A stretch of DNA of 64,000 nucleotides from Neodontobutis hainanensis (lineage: Eukaryota; Chordata; Actinopteri; Gobiiformes; Odontobutidae), in the NCBI GenBank assembly GCA_024349245.1, contig JALDNG010000541.1, positions 1-64,000 of the forward strand, read 5' to 3'. The position numbers were made by a program, and so were the translations under genes. Positions within the stretch are counted from its first letter, which is position 1. Each line of letters begins with the position of its first letter. A model generated the notes under the pieces. That model saw only the letters and a program-made list of their open reading frames with translations. It was not told the DNA's origin and searched no databases. Positions 10,896 to 20,600 of the stretch are shown here, in pieces.

Positions 10896-11157
10896 AGGAG
10901 GTAAGAAAACTGTCCCCTGAAAGGGAACAGTGGTGCACGGGCCCTCTTCATCAGACCCCAGGTCTCCAAACATCGTGTTCCATGGTGTGTGGATGGTTTT
11001 GTCCTTAGCACTCCATGGACCAGTCATTCTCCATATTTTGGTATGGTAAGTACATCAATTTTAGGTTTTCTTTTCTATTTTTGTAGTTTTTTATTTTGCT
11101 ATTTTTTTGTGGTTTTTAATTTTTTCTTTCTCTCTCTTTTAGGTTTGCATGCGAAGT

Positions 11158-11219
11158 GGACAGTGCGCCTGGACAACGTTCGACTTCTTTGTGTCTTCAT
11201 CAGGTCGCGCACACTGTCC
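11158..11219 (-). ncRNA. Hammerhead-ribozyme-like fold, family A
   Basis: On the minus strand: long stem I (GGACAGTG/CACTGTCC, GTGCGC/GCGCAC), CTGATGA box, stem II GAC/GUC, GAA, then CGTTGTC with room for a two-pair stem III and a GUC cleavage triplet. Deviations from the textbook motif: one extra A after CTGATGA, GAA instead of GAAA, and unpaired bases of stem I next to the core. Hammerheads with tiny stem III are known from Penelope-like elements. Confidence 0.6.
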
Positions 11220-11397
11220 GAGGGAATGAGAGTTCTTGCTCAGTGGAGTGGCTTTTATACTCTCACTGGCAGGCGGAGCTTAGTCACGGTACTTTCGGTT
11301 TTAACGGTACTTTGCTTTTAAGTTTCTGTTTGCCTATGTTTTCCCCTTTTAAATCCAATTCCCTTAACCCTATTTTTTGTTTTAAATAAATTTGGTG

Positions 11398-11588
11398 GTA
11401 GAAGCATTTTGTCCTACTTGTGGTCTTTTATTTTTAATTTAAAGTAGAAGCATTTTGTCCTACTGTGGCAGAAGCATTTTGTCCTGCATATATTTCCGAT
11501 TTGGAGTAGAAGCATTTTGTCCTACTGTGGCAGAAGCATTTTGTCCTGCATGACCAATTCCAATTATTGTAGAAGCATTTTGTTCTAC
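11398..11588. repeat. Minisatellite of six ~20-bp units with inverted ends
   Basis: Core AGAAGCATTTTGTCCT occurs six times (starts 11,398; 11,444; 11,468; 11,506; 11,530; 11,569). Each unit is bounded by GT..AC or GC..GC so that its ends pair: GTAG/CTAC in four units, GCAG/CTGC in two. The ends therefore change together. Confidence 0.85.
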
Positions 11589-11668
11589 TTACACTGGTTA
11601 AGGTTAGGGCCAGGTCCCACTCAGGTTAAGGTTGGGGCCAGGGTTCCATATGGGACTATCAGAAAAAA

Positions 11669-11728
11669 TTAGGGTTAGGGTTAGGGTTAGGGTTAGGGTT
11701 AGGGTTAGGGTTAGGGTTAGGGTTAGGG
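11669..11728 (+). repeat. Telomeric repeat tract (TTAGGG)10
   Basis: Ten perfect units, followed without spacer by the T17 tract of LINE-c. Confidence 0.97.
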
Positions 11729-12185
11729 TTTTTTTTTTTTTTTTTGTCTTTTATTATTCAAAAAGTACAAACAATTTAAAACAAAGAGATTTTGTGCTTA
11801 CATTCAAAACAGACATTTTTTGCATATTCATTGTTTCCAAAGGACTGGCTTCTTTTACCATTTAATTAGTTAAATTGACTGTCATTTCTGAACCATGCCA
11901 ACTCAAATTACCAGTTTTGCATTTCCTTGACAGATATTAAATGCTTACACTAGAGGTTTTGATTTTTGAAACCAGCTTCTGTTCCTTTTACATTTGTGTT
12001 TTTTTGTTTCCTTTCGTTTTCTTTTAGCTTTCTTGTGCACTGGAAAAAACACATTGGTTTACATTTAATGTTTGCACAGTAGTTATTTTTTTTTTTTTTT
12101 TTTTTCCGTACATAAAGTCTATTAGTTTCTTTTTCTTCTTTTCTTTTTCTTAGTCTGTACTTTGTCCGTTGTGCTTGTTTGTAGC
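11729..12185 (-). other. LINE-c 3' UTR and poly(A) tail
   Basis: Sense strand ends AATAATAAAAGAC then A17, so a polyadenylation signal precedes the tail. A second internal A-run (T ~20 on +) lies at about 12,086-12,106. No gene is seen here. Confidence 0.75.
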
Positions 12186-15100
12186 TCAGAAGTTCAAGTC
12201 TAATTGTTCTTGTCGGGTGACTGTTATGAACGTGTTCTGTGCCTGGAAACTGGCCAGAAAGCGGTCCTGTGTATGCATGTATAGGTGTGTGAGATTTGTT
12301 CTTACCAATCCTTTGTATGTGTTCCAGTGCTCACTGGTTCTCTTTTCATGTAGGTGGATGTTCCGTACTAGAAGTATGGTATGTCTTGCTATCGCAAGCA
12401 AGAGGTTTATGGCTGTTGTGTTTATTCCGGGCTGTTTTGGGATCCCAAACAAAAGACGCCAAATTCCTTCTGGGGTTCTTCCACTCGTTGTCAGTGGGGG
12501 TTGTTCTTGGCCGAATCTTCTCGCCAGGAGGTCTTCCAGTCGGGTCCAGAATCGTTTTACGACCGGGCAGAGAACCATGAGATGTAGTAGGTCCTCTGGG
12601 GTCCTCTGCACACAGGGCACTCTCTGCCGTACTCCGCCGGGTGAATTTGGTGTAGTTGTATGCAAGTGTATATTATTCTGTGTCTTAATTTGAAGTCAGT
12701 GTTGCTGACTGCTGGTGCTGTATACCAATTCCATATGTGAGCCCAGATGAATGCTGTGTTGTGTGCCGGGAATATTTGTGTCCATGTATGTTCAGCGGCT
12801 GGTCTCCTGAGAACTCTTGGCAACAGTGCCTTGTATGCTTGTCGAGTTGTGATCTTGCTCAGCTTGATTTGTTTGCCGTTTATGGATATTGTGAAGTCTA
12901 ATTTTGGCTTTTCCCTTTTGTCTGTATTGAATGTTGATTTTTCAATGTTTGACCCCACTTGGCTGTGATTGTGTCCTTTACTTTTTGCATCATCCTTTGT
13001 ACTGAGGTTTTTCTGAAGTTTACTTTTGCTGTGCTGAAGCTTGACTTTATTTTGTCTATGTGGAAGTTTCCTTTCGTGTCAAAGATGTCTTTTAGAACCT
13101 TTAAACCTGCCTTCTCGTATAGTCCACTGTATATCATTTCTCTGTTGTTTGATTCCTGTTTGAGTAGATCTGGGTTGAATCTCAGTGGCAGTTGAGCTGC
13201 GTTGAGGTGGATATTGTTACCTCTGCTCGCTGTCTTATTTCTTGCCACGCCTCCCATACCTCCCTCTCAAAGCCACCCAGTTTGCTTCCCGCGTTTCTTG
13301 GCAATTGTTGGCATAAGTTGTATAGGTTGTATTCTGAAATGCTTTTAATGTTGTTTTCTAAGAAATGTTTCCATGGGGCTTATGTGTTACTTAGCATTTT
13401 GCCTAGCAGCTTTATTCTAAGTGCTTGTTTTTTTGTTGCTATGTGGTTCAGGTTTAGGCCCCCTTCTTTTTCTTTTCCTATGATTGTTCTTATTGCAATT
13501 TGCCCCCTGTCTCTTTTCCACAAAAAGTTGTTTATGAGCTGATTGAATTTTTTGATTACCTCGTCTGGCATTTCGCATACTGTCAGTACATGTATTATTT
13601 TTGATGTACATAGTGCATTGAACACTAATACTTTGCCTTTCGATGTTAGTTTTCTTAGCTTCCATGAGTTTAGTGTCTTTTCCACTTTTTGTATTAATTC
13701 CTCCCACCTTTCCCGTCTGCACTGCTCTTCCTCTTTTCCCATCAGCACCCCTAAGACTTTGTATACCCCTGTCGCTTTTTCCAGATTCCATTGATTTGTT
13801 TCTTCCTTTGTTGTGCCGCAGAAGGCAATTTTTGTTTTTTCAAAGTTTACTTTTGCCCCTGATGCCATGCAATAAGTATTTAATTCGTGGATTGCTGCAT
13901 TTACACTCTCCATGTCTTTTACTGTCAGGTTTGTATCGTCTGCGTATTGAAGTATTTTGTATTTTTCACCGTTGGGCACTTCTATTCCTTTTATGTTTTG
14001 GTTTTTCTTTATCATTTCTGCCAGAGGTTCTGCTGCTATGCTGTAGAGGAGTGAGGATAGGGGACATCCCTGCCTCACTGATCTTTCTAGTGGAAATGTT
14101 CTAGTTAAGAAGCCATTGCATTTTATTTTGCTTTTTGCGCCCTTGTAAAGTCTTTTTAACCAGTTTATGAATTTTCCCCCAAAGCCGAATTTTCCTAAAA
14201 CCTCCCATAAAAAGTGATGCTCTACCCTATCAAATGCTTTGCTAAAATCTATGCTTACGTGTATTCCTGCTGTATTGTGCATTTGTTTTAGAATGTACTT
14301 CATAGATAGTGTGGTGTCTGAAATGTCTCTCCCTGGTATGCTGTATGCCTGTGTGTTTGAAACTATGTTACCTATGACTCTCTTTAGTCTATTTGCTAGA
14401 ACCTTTGCCAGGATTTTGTAGTCTACGTTGAGTAAGCTTATTGGCCTGTAATTTTCAAGTTTTGTCGCATCGCCTTTTTTGAAAAGGAGGGTTACTACAC
14501 TGGTTGCGTAATGATGTTGATGTTCTATTTTCTTGTTCCATGTCTGCATATGTGTTTTGTAGTATTGGTGCTAAGTGGTGCGAGAATTTTTAAAGAATTC
14601 TGCTGTTAGACCGTCAGCTCCGGGCTTTTATTGTTGTTTAGGCTTTTTATTGCTGCTTTCAGCTCGTCTATCGATATTGGGGCATCACACGCCTCCGCGT
14701 CCCCTCTTCTATTTTTGTTTAAGGCCCTTATTGCTGTATTTAGGTGATTTTTGATGTGCCCCGTGAGCTGAATAAGTTTGCATAAAAGTTTTCTGTTTCT
14801 TCTAGAATATCTTCAATTTCTGTTTTTTCTTCTCCCGCACTGCTACTTGTTAGTTTTGTATGTATTGTTGTGTTTGTCTTTGTTTTTCTAACCCAAAGAA
14901 GAATGCTGTGGATCTTTCCCTTCTACTGTGTATTGTGCTCTCTTATTATTGCTCCCTTGCATCTGGTTATTTCTTTTTGCTCCAGTTTTGCTTTGAGTGT
15001 TTGGTATTCTTCATTTACCTCCCCCTCGTTTTCCGCCAATTTGTCATATAGAACTTGTAATCTTTCTCTCATTTTTCTTTCTTCTTCATTCTCTCTCCAC

Positions 15101-15991
15101 CTCCTTTCTTTGCTGAAGTTTATAGCTGTCTTTTTTATTCTTGTTTTTGTTTTCTCCCACCATTCAATTGTACTTTTTTGTTCCTCCCTCTCTCTCTCCA
15201 GGTTTTTGAATAGTTTTTCTATCTTTTTGATGAATGCCTTATCTTCTAGTAAGGAGTTGTTTAAGACCCACAGCCCCCCATTTCTCCGAGCCCCCGAGAT
15301 TTTTAGGTTTAGTGCCAGCAGTGCGTGGTCACTTAAGATTGACCATTTGTATTGTGCCTCGCCCAGTATGCGTACTAAGTTTGCTGATATTAGGCATAGG
15401 TCTATCCTCGACTGCTTTAAAATTCCTGTTACCACCTGTCTTCTTGAAAAGGCTCGTTTGTTTAAGTTTTGGCTTCTCCAGGCGTCAATTAGGCCTGTGC
15501 TGCTCATTATATTTTGGAGTTCTGTTCTGCATGTGTCATATTTGTATGTGTTATTTTTACTTAAGTCCAATTTGCTGAGTGTGGTGTTGAAGTCTCCTAT
15601 TATAATTGTTTTTTCATCAATGAAACTTGCTACATGTGTAAAGAACTTCCTTCTTTCTGTTTCATGATTGGGTGCGTATATGTTGATGAGCCTTAGTTTT
15701 ATTTGTTCTGTGAAATCTAGCACTAGTAGGCGCCCCTGTGAGTCTGAGTGTGTTATTACTGGGGTCCCTAGAGGCCCTGGTTTTATTGTTGCTACACCTC
15801 TTGCATTTGCAGTCCCTAGAGCTGCGAAGACTGTCCCCACCTCGCATGGCTTCTACAGCCTGTACATGCTCATGCCCCCACCATGTTTCTTGTAAACATA
15901 GGATGTTCCATCTACTTGCATGTAGAACACTATGTATTCTGATTTGGCTGCGTAGACCTCGGGCATTAATTGAGACTAGGGACTGAGTCAT
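12186..15991 (-). pseudogene. LINE-c ORF2: APE endonuclease, reverse transcriptase, C-terminal CCHC
   Basis: About 1,268 codons from the MTQSLVSINARG start (15,991) to LDLNF-stop. Endonuclease motifs INARGLRSQ, LQETWWGHE, NIYAPN, GDFNTTLSK, SRIDLCLIS and SDHALL lie between 15,991 and about 15,300. The reverse transcriptase is open for 389 codons (13,380-14,549) with ENYRPISLLN, SIDFSKAFDRVEHHF, RQGCPLSSLLYS and YADD at 13,935-13,946. C-terminus: ECPVC and HLMVLC flanking a zinc-binding motif, near 12,620. Frame breaks lie near 15,845, 14,930, 14,510, 13,380, 12,960 and 12,600. Confidence 0.9.
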
Positions 15992-16023
15992 GCTGAGGGG
16001 CTGTAAGAGTTTCACCTAGATTC

Positions 16024-17439
16024 TTATTTGTGTTTCTTTGTGGCCTTCCTCCCCCCCTCATTTTCAGAGTGTCTTTTTTTTTGCTCAGTTGTTTCCGAGT
16101 CTACAGGCATTGGTTCTGCCTCCGTTTCATGTGTGTTATCAACGACAGATGGAGCTGGGCCCAGGCGTCTTGGCGTTAGTATTGGAGCCTTTGAAAACTG
16201 TGCAATTCTTATGTTGCACTGTTCTATTTGCACTTCAGGTGTTTTTCCCATATTAGTGCTTAATTTTCCCTCCGTGTCATTCTGCTCGTTCCCTTTTCCC
16301 GCTTTTCCCTCAGCTCCAGGCTTTTGCTTCTGCGCGGTCTGGGAGTTCGGCTCCCTTCCGGAGCCCCCCGTCCGGGGGTAGAGCTTGGTGCCGGTCCACA
16401 GCCCCCCCCCTTCCCGGGTTCGACCTCCGTCGTTGAGGCCTTAGGGGTAAGGTTTTGTTTTGCCCCCCCCCCCTGGCTAGGAGTCAGGCGAGAATCCGTC
16501 TCTCTGCCCCGCTCCTGCACAGGCGCCTCCACACACCATGACGTTCTGCTCGTTTCTGCCTCCTCCTCCGTGAAGAGGTGTTGATATATCTGCTCTAAAC
16601 TCCTACTGCCCCCTCCTCTCTCCCAGCCCCTCGCATGTGTTTTGGTCCCTGTCTCTGTGAGCCCGTGTGTTTGTAGTGTTTTGTTTTGGTTGTGAGACCT
16701 TAATTCTGTGCACTCTCTTGCGTGAGTGTCCCTGACCCCGCACGTCCTGCATAAAAACTCTGGGCAGTCTCTGTACACGTGATCTGGCTGCAGGCATCCT
16801 CTACACACTTTTACCTGCCTATCATGTATTACTCTGAAAAATTCTGGACCAGCCGCTGTGATAAAACGTGCGGAGTACGGCAGTGATTTTACTGTGTCAG
16901 TGAACTTTACCTTAACATATCTTGTTCCGTCTGCCACGTCTGTTCCTGGCCACACTCTCCTCCGCACTCTGAAACTGCCGTAACTCCCCAGGCTTTAAGC
17001 TTATCCAATATTTCACTGTCCTCTATGTAGACTGGTAATCCCATGAAAGACACGACTAGCTCATCCAACGTGATTTCCTTCCCGTGTATTTTGGCTTCTC
17101 CCACTCGAAACCCGTCCAGAAGCCTGTCTTTCGCTTGTGAGTTTGACACTGTCACTTCGTATTTGTCCACATTAATCATCCTGCAGCCCGTGATGCTCCC
17201 GCACACTCCCTTGGCTGCTCTGATTAAGTCCATCGCTGCTACCTCCCCTCCGTCAATGTCCAGCACTACTGTCATTTGCTTCTCATATTTGTTCATGCTC
17301 TGATTTTCCGCTCCATCTGTCTTCTTTCTTTCTTCTTCCTTGTTTCCTGCGTTTTCTCTTTTGTTCCTTTCTCCGCGGCAGACGCCGTGCTCACCTCCAT
17401 TTCCTGGTCCATTCCTCGTCTCGCTGAGCGTGAGCTCAT
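16024..17439 (-). pseudogene. LINE-c ORF1: CCHC nucleic-acid-binding protein
   Basis: About 470 codons; ATG at 17,439 chosen because LINE-e and LINE-a have it in the same place (MSSRSARRG frame) while the longer frame from 17,443 uses GTG. N-terminal charged stretch (EERKKTDGAENQ), globular segment with TVVLDIDGGEVAAMDLI, GCRMINVDKYEVTVS and VVSFMGLPVYIED, then two zinc knuckles; the second reads CRTCGVRDTHAREC here. The tail is proline-, lysine- and glutamate-rich, ending KKHK. The stop precedes the ORF2 ATG by 33 bases. Indels break the frame at about 16,390, 16,720, 16,960 and 17,375. Confidence 0.85.
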
Positions 17440-17640
17440 TCACAAACGAGACCTAAACGAAACTTAAAGCGCTCCTCCACAGCACACAGCGCTGGGAGGA
17501 GGTAAAGACACACTTAAACTCAAAAGTAACTTATAGAGCAGCTTCAAAAACGCTGTTTAGTCTGCGAAAAACGATAATCCTTTCTCAGGTTTCTCCTCTC
17601 ACGCTGCTCACAGCCGCTCTGTTCAAAGGGGGCGTGGTCT
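17440..17640 (-). promoter_or_regulatory. LINE-c proximal 5' UTR
   Basis: Same conserved segment as in LINE-a, including the CCTCC...GGAGG inverted pair and the CACGCCCCC box at the junction with the satellite. Candidate promoter by position only. Confidence 0.5.
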
Positions 17641-20600
17641 CACCACCGCCTTGAATTACTCCGGCTAGGAAGGGTGTAGAGGGCTGAAATTTTGTGAGCG
17701 TGCTCCCCTCGTTGTGAGCTTTCCAACGAGGTGTCATACGTTGGGCCGGGACCTCGGGAAGGTCATGACCCAAAATTGACCTTTTGCTCATCACCGGCTT
17801 GAATATTTCCAGCTAGGAAAAGCGTGAGCGCTGAGATTCGGTGAGCCTGTTCCTCGCCGAGGGCTGTCCGCAGAGGGGTCGTACGTCCGAGTGAGAGCTA
17901 CGGTCCCGGAGTTGTGGTGAGTCGGGGTCCCCATTGTAAGTCAATGGGGCGTGCGGAGGTGTGAAATTTGCCAAAGTGTTTCCCGCCAAATCCGCTCCAG
18001 GAAAGTGCTTAGGAGCGCGTTCGGGCCATTTGAGTCGACGGGACCCCCTTTGAAAGTGTTTTTGCAATACCGGGCCGACCTGAAGGTGGCGCTGTGGAGC
18101 GGGAGTGCTGGGAACGGGTGGAGGGCCACGCGGGGTGTGGTGTGAATGGTGTGAGTGGGTTTGGTTAAGGTTAGGCCTCTCGGCTGGGCTCTTAGTCGAA
18201 GTCAGAGGAGGGTCAGAACTGGTTATAGGTTAGGGTTAGCGTTAGGGTTGGGGACATGGTATAGGGTAAAAACCCATGCCCTCACCACCGCCTTGAATTA
18301 CTCCGGCTAGGAAGGGTGTAGAGGGCTGAAATTTTGTGAGCGTGCTCCCCTCGTTGTGAGCTTTCCAACGAGGTGTCATCGTTGGGCCGGGACCTCGGGA
18401 AGGTCATGACCCAAAATTGACCTTTGCTCATCACCGGCTTGAATATTTCCAGCTAGGAAAAGCGTGAGCGCTGAGATTCGGTGAGCCTGTTCCTCGCCGA
18501 GGGCTGTCCGCAGAGGGGTCGTACGTCCGAGTGAGAGCTACGGTCCCGGAGTTGTGGTGAGTCGGGGTCCCCATTGTAAGTCAATGGGGCGTGCGGAGGT
18601 GTGAAATTTGCCAAAGTGTTTCCCGCCAAATCCGCTCCAGGGAAAGTGCTTAGGAGCGCGTTCGGGCCATTTGGAGTCGACGGACCCCCTTTGAAAGTGT
18701 TTTTGCAATACCCGGGCCGACCTGAAGGTGGCGCTGTGGAGCGGGAGTGCTGGGAAGCGGGTGGAGGGCCACGCGGGGTGTGGTGTGAATGGTGTGAGTG
18801 GGTTTGGTTAAGGTTAGGCCCTCGGCTGGGCTCTTAGTCGAAGTCAGAGGAGGGTCAGAACTGGTTATAGGTTAGGGTTAGCGTTAGGGTTGGGGACATG
18901 GTATAGGGTAAAACCCATGCCCTCACCACCGCCTTGAATTACTCCGGCTAGGAAGGGTGTAGAGGGCTGAAATTTTGTGAGCGTGCTCCCCTCGTTGTGA
19001 GCTTTCCAACGAGGTGTCATACGTTGGGCCGGGACCTCGGGAAGGTCATGACCCAAAATTGACCTTTGCTCATCACCGGCTTGAATATTTCCAGCTAGGA
19101 AAAGCGTGAGCGCTGAGATTCGTGAGCCTGTTCCTCTCGCCGAGGGCTGTCCGCAGAGGGGTCGTACGTCCGAGTGAGAGCTACGGTCCCGGAGTTGTGG
19201 TGAGTCGGGGTCCCCATTGTAAGTCAATGGGGCGTGCGGAGGTGTGAAATTTGCCAAAGTGTTTCCCGCCAAATCCGCTCCAGGGAAAGTGCTTAGGAGC
19301 GCGTTGGGCCATTTAGTCGACGGACCCCTTTGAAAGTGTTTTTGCAATACCGGGCCGACCTGAAGGTGGCGCTGTGGAGCGGGAGTGCTGGGAACGGGTG
19401 GAGGGCCACGCGGGGTGTGGTGTGAATGGTGTGAGTGGGTTTGGTTAAGGTTAGGCCCTCGGCTGGGCTCTTAGTCGAAGTCAGAGGAGGGTCAGAACTG
19501 GTTATAGGTTAGGGTTAGCGTTAGGGTTGGGGACATGGTATAGGGTAAAAACCCATGCCCTCACCACCGCCTTGAATTACTCCGGCTAGGAAGGGTGTAG
19601 AGGGCTGAAATTTTGTGAGCGTGCTCCCCTCGTTGTGAGCTTTCCAACGAGGTGTCATACGTTGGGCCGGGACCTCGGGAAGGTCATGACCCAAAATTGA
19701 CCTTTGCTCATCACCGGCTTGAATATTTCCAGCTAGGAAAAGCGTAGGCGCTGAGATTCGGTGAGCCTGTTCCTCGCCGAGGGCTGTCCGCAGAGGGTCG
19801 TACGTCCGAGTGAGAGCTACGGTCCCGAGTTGTGGTGAGTCGGGGTCCCCATTGTAAGTCAATGGGGCGTGCGGAGGTGTGAAATTTGCCAAAGTGTTTC
19901 CCGCCAAATCCGCTCCAGGAAAGTGCTTAGGAGCGCGTTTCGGGCCATTTGGAGTCGACGGACCCCCTTTGAAAGTGTTTTTGCAATACCGGGCCGACCT
20001 GAAGGTGGCGCTGTGGAGCGGGAGTGCTGGGAACGGGTGGAGGGCCACGCGGGGGTGTGGTGTGAATGGTGTGAGTGGGTTTGGTTAAGGTTAGGCCCTC
20101 GGCTGGGCTCTTAGTCGAAGTCAGAGGGGAGGGTCAGAACTGGTTATAGGTTAGGGTTAGGGTTAGGGTTAGGGTTAGGGTTAGGGTTAGGGTTAGGGTA
20201 TAGGGTAAAAACCCATGCCCTCACCACCGCCTTGAATTACTCCGGCTAGGAAGGGTGTAGAGGGCTGAAATTTTGTGAGCGTGCTCCCCTCGTTGTGAGC
20301 TTTCCAACGAGGTGTCATACGTTGGGCCGGGACCTCGGGAAGGTCATGACCCAAAATTGACCTTTTGCTCATCACCGGCTTGAATATTTCCAGCTAGGAA
20401 AAGCGTAGAGCGCTGAGATTCGGTGAGCCTGTTCCTCTCGCCGAGGGCTGTCCGCAGAGGGGTCGTACGTCCGAGTGAGAGCTACGGTCCCGGAGTTGTG
20501 GTGAGTCGGGGGTCCCCATTGTAAGTCAATGGGGGCGTGCCGGAGGTGTGAAATTTGCCAAAGTGTTTCCCCGCCAAATCCGCTCCAGGGAAAGTGCTTA

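Larger units (their letters stand above)
10896..11668 (-). mobile_element. Family A element (leader, hammerhead-like fold, minisatellite)
   Basis: Begins at GAGGTAAG next to TTAGGG, the same homologous point as in families B and C. Sense (minus) order: minisatellite (11,588-11,398), hammerhead-like fold (11,219-11,158), start peptide MENDWSMEC-stop (11,034-11,005), then a leader hairpin (10,910-10,930). MENDW and the peptide APLF-type segment near the hairpin match family B, so a reading frame once existed here. No reverse transcriptase is present. I infer a non-autonomous Penelope-like remnant. Sequence right of 11,588 is GGTTAAGG-type telomere-like DNA without a recognisable gene. Confidence 0.6.
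11729..17640 (-). mobile_element. LINE-c, Tx1/L1-type LINE (subfamily 1), full length
   Basis: The most complete LINE of the window: poly(A) (T17) set directly on TTAGGG, 3' UTR, ORF2, ORF1, 5' UTR, then satellite monomers. Total ~5.9 kb without the monomers. Right flank is the nine-monomer satellite array and not telomere repeat, so there is no simple target-site duplication. Confidence 0.92.

Noticed and set aside
11398..11588. CRISPR-like array of short direct repeats
   Set aside because: Spacers are short and uneven, units touch each other, and the context is eukaryotic retroelement DNA; called a minisatellite.
11632..11865. Arg-Val, Pro-Asn or Leu-Thr repeat proteins across telomeric tracts
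   Set aside because: They are translations of (TTAGGG)n or (CCCTAA)n, not genes by themselves.
17813..18067. Recurring open frames in the satellite monomers
   Set aside because: They shift with each run-length change, occur in several frames, and show no conserved protein; explained by GC-rich noncoding repeat.
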